This document shows positions 16,144-25,721 of a stretch of 64,000 bases of DNA, piece after piece. Both the position numbers and the translations under genes were made by a program. Numbering within the stretch: the first letter of the stretch is position 1; each line of letters opens with the position of its first letter. Origin of the DNA: Rhizobium sp. BK251 (GTDB taxonomy: Bacteria; Pseudomonadota; Alphaproteobacteria; Rhizobiales; Rhizobiaceae); contig NZ_SLUQ01000001.1 in the NCBI RefSeq assembly GCF_004345245.1, forward strand, positions 496,001 to 560,000, read 5' to 3'. Below the pieces are notes generated by a model, which had not been told where the DNA came from, made no database searches, and saw only the letters and a list, made by a program, of their open reading frames with translations.

Positions 16144-19056
16144 TCAGGCTCGCTTGGTCAGGGGAAAGCGCTCCTTGAGGAGCCGCAGCACCGAATCCGT
16201 CCCCATCGGGGGGCCGAAAAGGTAGCTCTGCCCGTAGTTGCAGCCCGTTTTGGCAAGCTCGATCGCGTCCTCGTCCGATTCGATGCCTTCGGCGACCACC
16301 TGCATTTCCAGATCCCGCGCCATACTGATGACGGAGCGAAGAACGGTCGCCTTCTTGTCGCTCGTGTCGCGCACCAGCGCCTTGTCGAGCTTGATCGTAT
16401 CGAAGGGGAAGCGCGTGAGATAGGCAAGCGAGGAATAGCCGGTGCCGAAATCGTCGAGCGCAAGGCCGAGCCCGGCTTCCTTGAGCTTGCCGAGAACGAG
16501 GCGTGCCTGTTCCGGATTCTCCATCACCATGGATTCCGTCAGCTCGAGCTTCAGATCGCCGGGGTTGCAATGGGTCTTGGCGAGCAGCGAGCGGATGTCG
16601 TCATAAAGCTCGTTGTTGAGAAGCTGGACGCTCGACAGGTTGATCGACACGAAGATCGGCACTTCTCCGGTCTGGCGCTGCCAGGACATCAGATCGCTCG
16701 TTGCCTGCTCCAGGGCGAACATCCCCAGTGAACTGATGATGTCCGATGCTTCGGCGATCGGGATGAATTCCGACGGCGGGATATTGCCGCGCTTTGGGTG
16801 CTCCCAGCGCATCAGCGCCTCGAAGCCGGCGATCTCGGCATCCTCCAGCCGCGCGATCGGCTGGTAGACCATCGAGAGTTCCTTGCGCTCGATCGCGCGA
16901 CGCAGGTCCGTCTCGAGTTGCAGGCGGTCGGTGCCGAAGCTGCGGAAGGCAGGCTGGAAAGGCTCGACGCGATTGCCGCCGGCGCGTTTTGCCCGGTACA
17001 TCGCAAGTTCCGCGTCGCTGAGCAGCCCCGCCGCACTCTCCTGCTGGTCGACCCACGAGGCAAGGCCGATCGAGGCGGTGAGAATGATCTCCCGGTTTGC
17101 GAAGTTGAGCGGCACCATGATCGCCTTGCTGATCGCATCGGCGAAATCCGCAACCTTTGCAGGGTCACGCTCGGAAACGAGGATCAGGCCGAACTGGTCG
17201 CCCGAAAGCCGGGCCAGCGTGTCCTGGGGCTTCAGGAGCCTGCGCAGGCGCCGCGTCAGCGCGATCAGGATGTTGTCGCCCGCGGCCACTCCGAGGGAGT
17301 CGTTGACGAGCTTGTAGCGATCGATGTCGATGACGAGCACCGTCGGGCGCACCAGGTCGCCACCTGGCGCGAGCGTCAGCACGGCATGCAGGCGGTCGAG
17401 GAATACCTGCCTGTTGGGAAGGCCCGTCAGGTTGTCGTGCAGCGCATCATGGAGCAGCCGTTCGACGGAGTTCTTCTGTTCGGTGACGTCTACGACAGTG
17501 CCGACGCAGCGGATGATCTCGCCGTTGGAGCCGAGCACCGGCCGCGCCCGGATGGACAGCCAATGGAAATGGCCGTCCTCGGCACGGATGCGGAATTCGT
17601 GGTTCAGCCGCCCGCGACGATGTTCGAGCAGCACGTCGAGCGTGGCCCGGAAGCGGTCGCGGTCGTCGGGATGGAGCCGTGGCAGCCAGTTTCGCGCAGG
17701 CCCATGCATGGTACCCGGCGAAAGGCCGAGCCGCATCGATATGTCCGGAATGGTGACGACGCGGTCGCGCGCCACGTCCCAGTCCCAGACCGTATCGCCG
17801 GAACCGGTCAGCGCCAGCGACTGCCGTTCGAGATCGGAGAACAGTCCCTGCTGGAAGGCGCCGCCCGCAAAGGCATGCTGCATCACCGTGAAGCCGATGA
17901 GCAGGACGATGAGAACGAGGCCGCCGCCGAGTGCCGGCTGGATGATGTCGTTGTCGAGTTGGCCAGTGACGGTCAGCCAGGCGCCGAACAGCCAGACGAG
18001 GATCAGCGCCCAGGCAGGCACCAGCAGGATGGCGCGGTCATAGCGGTTGAAGCCGAGATAGATGATGAGGAAGATGCCGGCCGTCGCAGTCAGAGCGAAG
18101 GAAAGACGCGCAATGCCTGCCGCGATCGACGGGTCGTAGATCGCGACGCCGAAGAGCAGCGCGAGACCAAGAATCCAGGCAAGCGTCACATAGCCGAGAT
18201 GTGCGTGCCATCGGTTGAGGTTGAGATAGGTGAAGAGGAAGATGACGAAGCTCGATGCGAGCGCCACCTCCGTACAGGCGCGCCATACCCTCTGGTCGCC
18301 CGAGGTGATGCTGATCAGCTTTTCGAGGAAACCGAAATCGACGCAGATATAGCCAAGCACCGCCCAGGCGAGCGCCGCCGTCGCCGGCAGCATGGAGGTG
18401 CCCTTCACCACGAAGAGGATGGTAAGGAACACGGCCAGCAGGCCGGCAATGCCGAGCACGATGCCGCGATACAGCGTGAAGGCGTTGACCGTATCCTTGT
18501 AGGCATCGGGTTCCCAAAGATAGATCTGCGGCAGTTCGGGCGTGGAAAGCTCCGCTACGAAGGTGATGACCGAGCCGGGGTTGAGCGTGATGCGGAAGAC
18601 GTCGGCTTCTTCGCTCGGCAACCGGTCGAGCGCGAAGCCTTCGCTTGGCGTAATCGCGATGACGCGCTGGGAGCCGAGATCCGGCCAGAAGAGCTTGGAG
18701 TTCACGAGACGGAAGTGGGGGGCGACGATCACGCGCTCCAGCTGTTCCTCCGAAACGTTGGCGAGCGCGAAGACTGCCCAGTCGCCCTGGTGGTCTTCCG
18801 AGCTTGCGCGCACCTCGATGCGGCGGCGGATGCCGTCGGCGCCTGCTGCCGTCGAAACCTGGAAGGCTTCGCCCTGATTGGCGTAGATTTCGGTGGTGGC
18901 GGTCAGGTCCAGCGCAGTGTCGTCACGGGAAATCTTGACCGGTTCGGCCGCCCGTGCCGCACCGCCCAGGAGCATCAGCACAAAGATGAGGACGGCTGCA
19001 ATCGCACCCATCAACCGTCCGGCCGGCGCCATGAGCAGCATGCGGTCTGTGATCAT
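16144..19056 (-). CDS. membrane sensor with PAS, degenerate GGDEF and EAL domains
   Basis: 970 aa. Layout: signal segment (1–37), periplasmic beta-rich domain (about 40–185), seven hydrophobic helices (about 192–398), PAS/PAC (about 405–528), GGDEF (about 535–700), EAL (about 710–965). The GGDEF signature is SGDQF (618–622), so cyclase activity is unlikely, although LTGLPNR is kept. The EAL domain has its key residues: EAL (746–748), N806, ELTES (838–842), DDFGTG (868–873), K889 and AEGIE (922–926). It therefore probably degrades c-di-GMP. The start overlaps the GNAT gene by 4 bases. Confidence 0.92.
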   Translation of the reverse strand: MITDRMLLMAPAGRLMGAIAAVLIFVLMLLGGAARAAEPVKISRDDTALDLTATTEIYANQGEAFQVSTAAGADGIRRRIEVRASSEDHQGDWAVFALANVSEEQLERVIVAPHFRLVNSKLFWPDLGSQRVIAITPSEGFALDRLPSEEADVFRITLNPGSVITFVAELSTPELPQIYLWEPDAYKDTVNAFTLYRGIVLGIAGLLAVFLTILFVVKGTSMLPATAALAWAVLGYICVDFGFLEKLISITSGDQRVWRACTEVALASSFVIFLFTYLNLNRWHAHLGYVTLAWILGLALLFGVAIYDPSIAAGIARLSFALTATAGIFLIIYLGFNRYDRAILLVPAWALILVWLFGAWLTVTGQLDNDIIQPALGGGLVLIVLLIGFTVMQHAFAGGAFQQGLFSDLERQSLALTGSGDTVWDWDVARDRVVTIPDISMRLGLSPGTMHGPARNWLPRLHPDDRDRFRATLDVLLEHRRGRLNHEFRIRAEDGHFHWLSIRARPVLGSNGEIIRCVGTVVDVTEQKNSVERLLHDALHDNLTGLPNRQVFLDRLHAVLTLAPGGDLVRPTVLVIDIDRYKLVNDSLGVAAGDNILIALTRRLRRLLKPQDTLARLSGDQFGLILVSERDPAKVADFADAISKAIMVPLNFANREIILTASIGLASWVDQQESAAGLLSDAELAMYRAKRAGGNRVEPFQPAFRSFGTDRLQLETDLRRAIERKELSMVYQPIARLEDAEIAGFEALMRWEHPKRGNIPPSEFIPIAEASDIISSLGMFALEQATSDLMSWQRQTGEVPIFVSINLSSVQLLNNELYDDIRSLLAKTHCNPGDLKLELTESMVMENPEQARLVLGKLKEAGLGLALDDFGTGYSSLAYLTRFPFDTIKLDKALVRDTSDKKATVLRSVISMARDLEMQVVAEGIESDEDAIELAKTGCNYGQSYLFGPPMGTDSVLRLLKERFPLTKRA

Positions 19057-19667
19057 CTGTCGTTGGTCGTCCTGCTCTTTTGCGCATCCGTAGCCAATCG
19101 GGAAAACATCACGTGATCACGCCACTGGCCGTTAATTCTCAAATATCCCCGCAGGTAGCCTTCCCGCTGGAAGCCAGCTTTCTCGAGCAGCCGGATACTC
19201 CGTTCATTGTCAGGAATACAGGCTGCTTCGATACGGTGCAATTCGAGACCTGTAAAGATATAGGGTATAACCAACTGAAGTGCGGCGAACATATGGCCTT
19301 GGCCCGCATAAGGCTCGCCCATCCAGTAGCCGATCATGCAGCTCTGGGCGACGCCGCGGCGGATGTAGCCGATCGTGAGGCCGCCGAGCAACGTCATGTT
19401 GGTTTTCATGAAGAGGAAAAGCGGCACGGCCTGGCCGGAGGCATATTCCTGCCGTGCACGAATGACGCGGGCGCGGAAGGCGCCTTCGGTCAGCTCGTCG
19501 CGCCGCCAGGCCGGCTCCCAGGGTTCGAGGAAGGTCCGGCTTTCGGCCCGCAGCCGGTGCCATTGATTGAAATCCGCATAGCGAGGAAGGCGGAGCAGGT
19601 AGGACGCGTCTTCAAGCTCCGTGGTGTCCGGCTGCCGTGAAAGGAACCGAAAAACCGATTTTGCCAT
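19053..19667 (-). CDS. GNAT acetyltransferase, RimJ/RimL-like
   Basis: 204 aa. The segment YWMGEPYAGQGHMFAAL carries the acetyl-CoA pyrophosphate loop, and LHRIEAACIPDNERSIRLLEKAGFQREG is the typical RimJ-type strand-helix pair. It probably acetylates a protein N-terminus or small amine. It sits 63 bases after the M16 peptidase gene and overlaps the EAL gene, placing both in the thrC-led run. Confidence 0.9.
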   Translation of the reverse strand: MAKSVFRFLSRQPDTTELEDASYLLRLPRYADFNQWHRLRAESRTFLEPWEPAWRRDELTEGAFRARVIRARQEYASGQAVPLFLFMKTNMTLLGGLTIGYIRRGVAQSCMIGYWMGEPYAGQGHMFAALQLVIPYIFTGLELHRIEAACIPDNERSIRLLEKAGFQREGYLRGYLRINGQWRDHVMFSRLATDAQKSRTTNDR

Positions 19668-19730
19668 CCATCACTCCCGGAAGGTCCGGCCCAGCCCTCG
19701 CCGTGTCCGGAGGAATTTAGCGTTGCGTTT

Positions 19731-21029
19731 TCAGCCGCTTGCCTTCTGTGCGCCAACCGCCGGCATCGACAGCGAAGCAGTGATATCTTCCATGGGAGCC
19801 AATTGTTCAAGCGGTCCGATGGCCGAAAGGGTCGGGACCGTGTCGAAGAACAGGCGGCCGGAAAGGTCGGTGAGCCTGTCGATCGTGATCCCCTCGAGGC
19901 GCTCCATCATCTCCGGGTTCGAGATCGGCCGGCCATAGAGCATCATCTGGCGAGCGATCTGGCCGGCGCGTGCGGCCGGGCTTTCCTGACCCATCAGCAG
20001 CTGCGCGCGGATCTGCGCCCTTGCGCGCTCGATCTCCTGCTGGTCGATCTGTTCGGACGACTTGCGCAATTCGTTGATGATGACGGGCACCAGCTCCGGC
20101 AGGTTCTCGCCGCCAGTCGCTGCGTGGATGCCGAAGATCCCCGTATCGGAAAAGCCCCAATGGAAGGCATAGACCGAATAACAGAGGCCGCGGTGCTCGC
20201 GCACCTCCTGGAAGAGCCGCGAGGACATCCCGCCACCGAGGATATTGGCAAGGATCTGCGAACAGTAGAAGTCGCGGGCGTGATAGGCGCGTCCCTCGAA
20301 GCCAAGCAGGACCTGCGCGTCCATGAGGTCGCGCGGCTCGCGGATGTTGCCGCCGATATAGCGCGCTTCCTCGATCACGGGGCGTGCCGAAGGCGTCGAC
20401 GGCAATGCTGCGAAACGCTGCTCGACCTCGCGCACGAAGCTCTCGTGCTCGATCGCGCCGGCAGCCACCACGAACATCCGGTCCGTCGTGTAGTTGCGGC
20501 CGAGATAGCCGCGGATCTGGTCCGGCGTGAAGGAGAGAACGGTCTCTGGTGTGCCGAGGATCGGTCGGCCGAGCGTCTGGTCGCGATAGGCGACCGTGGA
20601 GAAATTGTCGAAGACGACGTCATCAGGCGTGTCGTTGGCCGCGTTGATTTCCTGCAGGATCACCTGCTTCTCGCGGTAGAGCTCCTCTTCGTCGAAGGCC
20701 GATTCCGTCAGGATATCGGCGAGGATATCGACCGCCAGGGGCACGTGATCCTTCAGCACCCGCGCATAGTAGGAGGTCGTTTCCGTCGAGGTCGCGGCGT
20801 TCACTTCGCCGCCGACATTCTCGATCTCTTCGGCGATCTGCCGCGCCGAGCGCCGGCCGGTGCCCTTGAAGGCCATGTGCTCGAGAAGGTGGGCAATGCC
20901 GTGTTCGGCTTCGGTCTCGTTGCGCGAGCCCGACTTGATCCAGACGCCGAGGGCCACGCTTTCCAGATGTGGCATCGTCTGGGTCACTACTGTCAGCCCG
21001 GATTTGAGCCGGGTGCACTCAACTGTCAT
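19731..21029 (-). CDS. M16 family zinc peptidase (processing-peptidase type)
   Basis: 432 aa beginning MTVECTRLKSGLTVV. The inverted zinc motif HLLEH (residues 47–51) and the later acidic ligand region mark an M16B peptidase. It resembles the beta subunit of mitochondrial processing peptidase, a well-known relationship in alphaproteobacteria. The ATG at 21029 is used; the frame is open upstream to 21155 but overlaps thrC. The 17-base gap to thrC implies co-transcription. Confidence 0.93.
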   Translation of the reverse strand: MTVECTRLKSGLTVVTQTMPHLESVALGVWIKSGSRNETEAEHGIAHLLEHMAFKGTGRRSARQIAEEIENVGGEVNAATSTETTSYYARVLKDHVPLAVDILADILTESAFDEEELYREKQVILQEINAANDTPDDVVFDNFSTVAYRDQTLGRPILGTPETVLSFTPDQIRGYLGRNYTTDRMFVVAAGAIEHESFVREVEQRFAALPSTPSARPVIEEARYIGGNIREPRDLMDAQVLLGFEGRAYHARDFYCSQILANILGGGMSSRLFQEVREHRGLCYSVYAFHWGFSDTGIFGIHAATGGENLPELVPVIINELRKSSEQIDQQEIERARAQIRAQLLMGQESPAARAGQIARQMMLYGRPISNPEMMERLEGITIDRLTDLSGRLFFDTVPTLSAIGPLEQLAPMEDITASLSMPAVGAQKASG

Positions 21030-21046
21030 GTTTCGTCTTTCTGCGC

Positions 21047-22456
21047 TTACCGGTCCGTCGCCCGTGCGCGGCCGCCGATAAATGACTCGACGGCCTTGAG
21101 TTCGGGTTCGAGGATGTCGAAACGCTCCTCCCTGTCCATCAGTCCAGCAAGCCACGCCGGAAGCGCCGGGTCAATACCGCAGGCGGAATTTACCGCTGCG
21201 GGGAATTTCGCCGGATGGGCCGTGGCGAGCGTTACCATGGGGCTGCCGGGCTTGCCGTATTTCGCCGCAACGAAGACGCCGACGGCGCTGTGCGGATCGA
21301 GCAGGTAGCCGGTTTCGGCAAGCGTTTCGCGGATCGTGTTCGAAACGTCCTTCTCGCTCGCCCGGCCGGCGCGGAAGTCGCGCCTGATTGTCTTCAGCGC
21401 TTTATGTTCGATCTCGAAACCATTGGATTGCTTGAGGCTTTCCATGGCGGCGCGAACCTTGGAAGCATCGCGGTCGTTTGCCTCGAAGAGCAGCCGTTCG
21501 AAGTTCGAGGAGATCTGGATATCCATGGAGGGCGAGGTCGTCGCCCTGACGTCGCGCATCTCGTAGCGGCCGGTCTTGAGCATCCGCGCCAGGATGTCGT
21601 TTTCGTTGGTGGCAATCACCAGCTTGTCGATCGGCAGGCCCATGCGCTTGGCGACATAGCCGGCGAAGATATCGCCGAAATTGCCGGTCGGCACCGTGAA
21701 CGAGATCTTCCGATCAGGCCCGCCGAGCGTAACCGCGGCGGTGAAATAATAGACCACCTGCGCCATGATCCGCGCCCAGTTGATCGAATTGACCCCCGAG
21801 AGCTTCACGCCGTCGCGGAAGGCCGTATCGTTGAACATCGCCTTCACGAGGTTCTGGCAGTCGTCGAAATTGCCCTTGATCGCCAGCGCATGCACGTTCG
21901 CGGTCGTCGACGTCGTCATCTGGCGCTGCTGCACCGGCGAGACCTTCCCGTGCGGGAAGAGGATGAAGATGTCGGTGCGCTCGCGTCCGGCAAAGGCGTC
22001 GATCGCCGCTCCGCCAGTATCCCCAGAGGTCGCCCCGACGATCGTCGCGCGCTGGCCGCGCTCCGCCAGCGCATAGTCCATCAGCCGGGCAAGGAGCTGC
22101 ATGGCGACATCCTTGAAGGCGAGCGTCGTGCCGTGGAAAAGCTCCATGACGAACGAGTTCGGGCCGACCTGCACGAGCGGCGCGATCGCCGGATGGCGGA
22201 AGGTAGAATAGGCCTCGTCGATCATGCCGCGAAAGGTATCGGCGGGTATTTCCCCGTCCACGAAGGGATGTAGCACCGTGTAGGCGATTTCCTGGTAGCT
22301 CTTGCCGCGCAGGCCGCGGATTTCCTTTTTCGTGAAGGTCGGCCATTTGCGGGGAACGTAGAGGCCGCCGTCGCGGGCCAGGCCTGCCAGGAGGACGTCG
22401 CAGAAGCCAAGAGAAGGGGCCTCTCCCCGCGTCGAGATATATTCCACGGCTTTCAT
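21047..22456 (-). CDS. thrC: threonine synthase
   Basis: 469 aa starting MKAVEYISTRGEAPSLGF. It is a PLP enzyme converting O-phosphohomoserine to threonine. The PLP lysine lies in TLAFKDVAMQL, and the phosphate-binding SGDTGGAAI and the PTGNFGDI loop are clear. The length fits the long gamma/alpha-proteobacterial class. Upstream in-frame ATGs lie in non-conserved sequence. It leads a minus-strand run with the M16, GNAT and EAL genes. Confidence 0.96.
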   Translation of the reverse strand: MKAVEYISTRGEAPSLGFCDVLLAGLARDGGLYVPRKWPTFTKKEIRGLRGKSYQEIAYTVLHPFVDGEIPADTFRGMIDEAYSTFRHPAIAPLVQVGPNSFVMELFHGTTLAFKDVAMQLLARLMDYALAERGQRATIVGATSGDTGGAAIDAFAGRERTDIFILFPHGKVSPVQQRQMTTSTTANVHALAIKGNFDDCQNLVKAMFNDTAFRDGVKLSGVNSINWARIMAQVVYYFTAAVTLGGPDRKISFTVPTGNFGDIFAGYVAKRMGLPIDKLVIATNENDILARMLKTGRYEMRDVRATTSPSMDIQISSNFERLLFEANDRDASKVRAAMESLKQSNGFEIEHKALKTIRRDFRAGRASEKDVSNTIRETLAETGYLLDPHSAVGVFVAAKYGKPGSPMVTLATAHPAKFPAAVNSACGIDPALPAWLAGLMDREERFDILEPELKAVESFIGGRARATDR

Positions 22457-22772
22457 CCTTGATTTCAGAATTGGAACGGGGGTTGCCCGGATTGGGTTGC
22501 GGCGCAGCTTAGATCGGGAGTTCCGGCGGAAACCGTCTTTTTGCGCCAAAACGGCGGCGGCGTATTCGCGCCTGCGCTACCGGCGCTCTTTCCGGCGATG
22601 GAAGCAAAGAAACCGGCACTTTGGATGAAGGTTGAAAAATGGAACAAATCCGTGCGCACCCAATCGATTTTTTGTTGCGCCGCTGATATAGACCATCGCC
22701 AATTGTCATGAAAGGCCCTGTGGGCAACGCAATTGGGCCGCAATACGGATCAGTGCAGAGGGTGGAATAATC
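22457..22772. other. intergenic region between divergent thrC and lipoprotein gene
   Basis: About 315 bases without a supported gene. It must hold the promoters for thrC (minus) and the lipoprotein gene (plus). No operator or hairpin stands out. Confidence 0.5.
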
Positions 22773-23390
22773 GTGTCTTGCAGGCTGTCACGTCGTCTCT
22801 TGTCCGCATCGCTTCTCATCTTGCTGGCAGGCTGCAGCTCCTTGGGCATCAAGGGAAACAAGGCTGAAGCCCCGCCGGCGCCGGAATCCACCAACCGTCC
22901 CATGGTGAGCACCGGGCCGTCCGTCATCGATCCCACCACTGGAGCGCAGGTGGTGCAGGCGACTTGCCCGCGCATCTACATGCATGACGATTCGGTCTTC
23001 TACCGCACCTATGCGAAGGGTGCGAAGGACGATCCCCAGCAGGTCATCTACCAGGCTTCGATCGCCAACGTGACGCGCCAGTGCACGCTCAACGATACCA
23101 ACCTGAATATCACTGTGGTTGCGCAGGGCCGCCTCGTCGCTGGGCCGGTAGGCGGCCCCGGCAAGGTGACGCTGCCCATTCGCATCACCATCGTCGACGG
23201 TGAGAATGTGCTTTATTCCGAAGTGAGCAATTTCCAGGCGGAAATCCCGCCGGGCCAGGCGACGGCGCAATTCCTCTTCCGCAAGGACAACATCGCCGTT
23301 CCGGCCGGCGGCGCGCTTGCTCGCGTCAATCTCGGCTTCGATACTGCGAACGAGAAGAACCTCGCTAAGAAAAAGAAGCCCGGCGCCTAA
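22773..23390 (+). CDS. outer-membrane or periplasmic lipoprotein of unknown function
   Basis: 205 aa starting with GTG. A short basic N-terminus and hydrophobic stretch end in the lipobox LLAGC (Cys about residue 21). The mature part has two cysteines (ATCPRIY and RQCTLN) and beta-rich segments such as NLNITVVAQGRLV and KVTLPIRITIVDGENVLYSE, ending in a lysine-rich tail. Such lipoproteins are conserved in Rhizobiaceae without a known role. Confidence 0.8.
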   Translation: MSCRLSRRLLSASLLILLAGCSSLGIKGNKAEAPPAPESTNRPMVSTGPSVIDPTTGAQVVQATCPRIYMHDDSVFYRTYAKGAKDDPQQVIYQASIANVTRQCTLNDTNLNITVVAQGRLVAGPVGGPGKVTLPIRITIVDGENVLYSEVSNFQAEIPPGQATAQFLFRKDNIAVPAGGALARVNLGFDTANEKNLAKKKKPGA

Positions 23391-23426
23391 GCTACGGGAA
23401 TCGCTAGCCCTTCAGACAAGACGACC

Positions 23427-24116
23427 TCAGAGGATGCCCGACCACTGGGCAAGCGCAGCGGCGACGCCGGGCAGGTCGTTCATGCGGGAAATGACCGTTT
23501 CGGCACCGGCATCCGTCAGCTTGTCGGCGTGCGCCGGATAGGTGTGGGATGCGCCGGTGAAGCCGATGACGCGCATGCCGGCCGCGCGTGCAGCATGCAC
23601 GCCGTGAACCGAATCCTCGACGACGACGGTCTTCGACGGGGAGAAGCCGAGTTCCTTTGCGCCGTGCAGGAAGATATCCGGCTTCGGCTTGACGCGATCG
23701 GGGCCGAGATCCTTGGCGGAGAAGATGTGCGGCGCAAAGAACTGCTTGAGCTCTACCTTGGTAAGCATCATGTCGAGCCGCGCGGAGCTGGAATTTGAAC
23801 AGATGCAACGTGGCATCGGCAGCCGCGCCAGCGCGAAGTCGACGCCCGGGATCCCCTTGACGTCGCGTGCAAGCCGCTTGTCGAGAAGCTGCTCGGACTT
23901 CTCGAGCAACGAGGCCGAGAGCGGGATATCGGCTTCTCGTTCGACCTGGAAGAGAATGTTCTGCCAGGTCATGCCGGCGAAGCGCTCGCCCATCTCCTCG
24001 ACGGTGATCGGATATCCGGCTTCCGTCAGGAGCGTGGACTCCACCTCGGCTGCTATGATTTCGGAATCGACCAATACGCCGTCGCAATCGAAAATAATAA
24101 GGTCGAATCCACTCAT
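23427..24116 (-). CDS. HAD family phosphatase (beta-phosphoglucomutase-like subgroup)
   Basis: 229 aa. Motif I FDCDGVLVDSE has nucleophile D10 and acid/base D12; motif II lies in CICSNSSS; motif III/IV is VKPKPDIFLHGAKELG and VVVEDSVHGV. The helical cap follows motif I directly, which is the subfamily IA arrangement of phosphatases and phosphoglucomutase-like enzymes. The substrate is not predictable. Confidence 0.88.
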   Translation of the reverse strand: MSGFDLIIFDCDGVLVDSEIIAAEVESTLLTEAGYPITVEEMGERFAGMTWQNILFQVEREADIPLSASLLEKSEQLLDKRLARDVKGIPGVDFALARLPMPRCICSNSSSARLDMMLTKVELKQFFAPHIFSAKDLGPDRVKPKPDIFLHGAKELGFSPSKTVVVEDSVHGVHAARAAGMRVIGFTGASHTYPAHADKLTDAGAETVISRMNDLPGVAAALAQWSGIL

Positions 24117-24259
24117 ATCATCTCTGCCCTGAAAACTGACCGTGGGGCTTTACACGATGGTCCGGTAAAGCTCAACCGGGCGGGCCACATGGCAGGGCTG
24201 CGCTGTGCGAGAGGGTTGCGCGCCTCGACAAGCGCGGGCGCTCTGGTTAAGGAACGGAT

Positions 24260-24916
24260 ATGGCCAGGGACAACGACGACACGATTGCCAGCCGCATCAG
24301 CCGCGTGCTTGCCGAGCGTATCATACGCGGCGAGCTTGCTCCGGATGCACGCCTGCGCCAGGACCATGTGGCCGAGGAGTTCGGCACCAGCCATGTGCCG
24401 GTGCGTGAAGCCTTTCGCCGGCTGGAAGCGCAGGGGCTTGCGATCAGCGAGCCGCGGCGCGGCGTGCGTGTCGCCTCGTTCGACCTCAAGGAGGTCCGCG
24501 AGGTGGCGGAAATGCGCGCGGCACTCGAGGTGCTTGCGCTTAGGCACGCTGCACCGCATCTGACGGCCGCCATTCTTGAGCAGGCCGAGGAGGCGACGAG
24601 GCAGGGCGACATGGCCGCCGACGTCCATGCCTGGGAAGCGGCCAACCGGCGCTTCCATCGGTTGATTCTCGCGCCCTGCGACATGCCGCGCCTTCTCGCC
24701 TCCATTGACGATCTCCATGCGGCGAGCGCGCGCTTCCTGTTTTCTGCGTGGCAGTCGGGTTGGGAGAAGAGGACTGATCATGACCATCGCGCAATCCTCG
24801 CGGCCCTTCGTCAGGGCCGAAACGAAGAGGCCGCTGCGATCCTGCAGAAGCATGTGCAGTGGATCGGCCGGCCGACAGCCGGCACGGCGCGCCAGGCCTT
24901 TGCCATCGTCGGGTAA
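24260..24916 (+). CDS. bioR: biotin repressor BioR (GntR/FadR family)
   Basis: 218 aa. N-terminal winged helix-turn-helix (QDHVAEEFGTSHVPVREAFRRLEAQGL, residues ~36–61) and C-terminal FCD ligand domain (EMRAALEVLALRHA onward with later His and Asp metal ligands). Two exact BioR boxes (TTATCTATAA) lie between it and bioY. This strongly supports identification as BioR, the GntR repressor of biotin genes in alphaproteobacteria, rather than a generic FadR-type regulator. Confidence 0.88.
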   Translation: MARDNDDTIASRISRVLAERIIRGELAPDARLRQDHVAEEFGTSHVPVREAFRRLEAQGLAISEPRRGVRVASFDLKEVREVAEMRAALEVLALRHAAPHLTAAILEQAEEATRQGDMAADVHAWEAANRRFHRLILAPCDMPRLLASIDDLHAASARFLFSAWQSGWEKRTDHDHRAILAALRQGRNEEAAAILQKHVQWIGRPTAGTARQAFAIVG

Positions 24917-24928
24917 CTGATCCAAAAA

Positions 24929-24938
24929 TTATCTATAA
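24929..24938. promoter_or_regulatory. BioR operator, copy 1
   Basis: TTATCTATAA, an exact match to the published BioR site, 12 bases after the bioR stop and about 190 bases upstream of bioY. Being distant from the bioY start, it may assist repression from the second site by looping or co-operative binding. Confidence 0.75.
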
Positions 24939-25057
24939 TTTTCTTTCATGCTTTCGGCGGAGCGTGGGCGCCGGCTTTGCAAGTGTTTGTCGCGCGCGTT
25001 GTCCGTCGAAATGGCCGGGCGACGCCTCCTGCCTGTTGTGAATTGCGTTGCCGCGGC

Positions 25058-25114
25058 TTGCGGAGCGCTAAAAACTCTTTCATAAAATAGATGGGAATCG
25101 AAAATTATCTATAA
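25058..25114 (+). promoter_or_regulatory. bioY promoter region with BioR operator copy 2
   Basis: TTATCTATAA at 25105–25114 lies just ahead of the bioY ribosome-binding site. Upstream, TTGCGG (25058–25063) and CATAAA (25081–25086), 17 bases apart, could form the promoter, placing the operator at the expected transcription start. The operator is a confident match; the promoter elements are weak. Confidence 0.65.
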
Positions 25115-25130
25115 TTTGAAAGGAGAGTTC

Positions 25131-25721
25131 ATGTCGGTATTTCAGACTCAGCAAGGGCCGGTTTTCGATCCACTGCGCCTCGGCGAACGTAGTCTCGCCA
25201 TCAAGGCGGTCTTCGTTCTCGCGGGCACGCTCGTCCTCGCGCTTGCCTCCCAGATCGCCGTACCGATGGTGCCGGTGCCGATCACCATGCAGACTTTCGC
25301 CATCACGATGATCGGTGCCCTCTATGGGTGGCGTCTCGCCGGCGTCACGATTCTTGCGTGGCTGGTCGAGGCGATGGCTGGCCTGCCGGTTTTGGCCGGC
25401 GGAGCAGGGGGCGTCGCGCCCTTCGTCGGTCCCACGGCGGGCTATCTGGTTTCCTTCCCGATTATCGGCGCCCTTGTCGGCTGGCTTGCCGAGCGTGGCT
25501 GGACCGGAGCAAACGTCATCCGCAGCTTCACGGCCCATCTTGCCGGTAATATTCTCTGCCTCGCTATTGGAGGCGGCTGGCTTGCGGTGCTGATCGGAGC
25601 GGAAAAGGGCTGGTTGCTTGGCGTCGCGCCCTTCATTCTTGGCGCCTTCCTGAAATCGGCGTTGGCTGCGGCTGTTCTCAAGGCTGCCCAGCAATATGGC
25701 GATAGAGTTCGCCTCAATTGA
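25131..25721 (+). CDS. bioY: biotin transporter BioY
   Basis: 196 aa with about six hydrophobic segments and the BioY signature PVPITMQTFAITMIGALYG near residue 45. BioY is the substrate-binding membrane subunit of the biotin ECF importer and can act alone. No bioM or bioN energising genes are adjacent. The ATG at 25131 follows AAGGAGAG. Its stop overlaps the TTG start of the DUF1284 gene. Confidence 0.95.
   Translation: MSVFQTQQGPVFDPLRLGERSLAIKAVFVLAGTLVLALASQIAVPMVPVPITMQTFAITMIGALYGWRLAGVTILAWLVEAMAGLPVLAGGAGGVAPFVGPTAGYLVSFPIIGALVGWLAERGWTGANVIRSFTAHLAGNILCLAIGGGWLAVLIGAEKGWLLGVAPFILGAFLKSALAAAVLKAAQQYGDRVRLN

Noticed and set aside
16798..19116. Long plus-strand open frame (772 aa) opposite the GGDEF/EAL gene
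   Set aside because: It is antisense to a well-supported gene, rich in Arg/Glu/Asp and without any domain; high GC produces such shadows.
19803..21308. Plus-strand frame (501 aa) opposite the M16 peptidase
   Set aside because: Shadow of the peptidase; repeats of Arg/Val/Asp, no domain, no plausible start.
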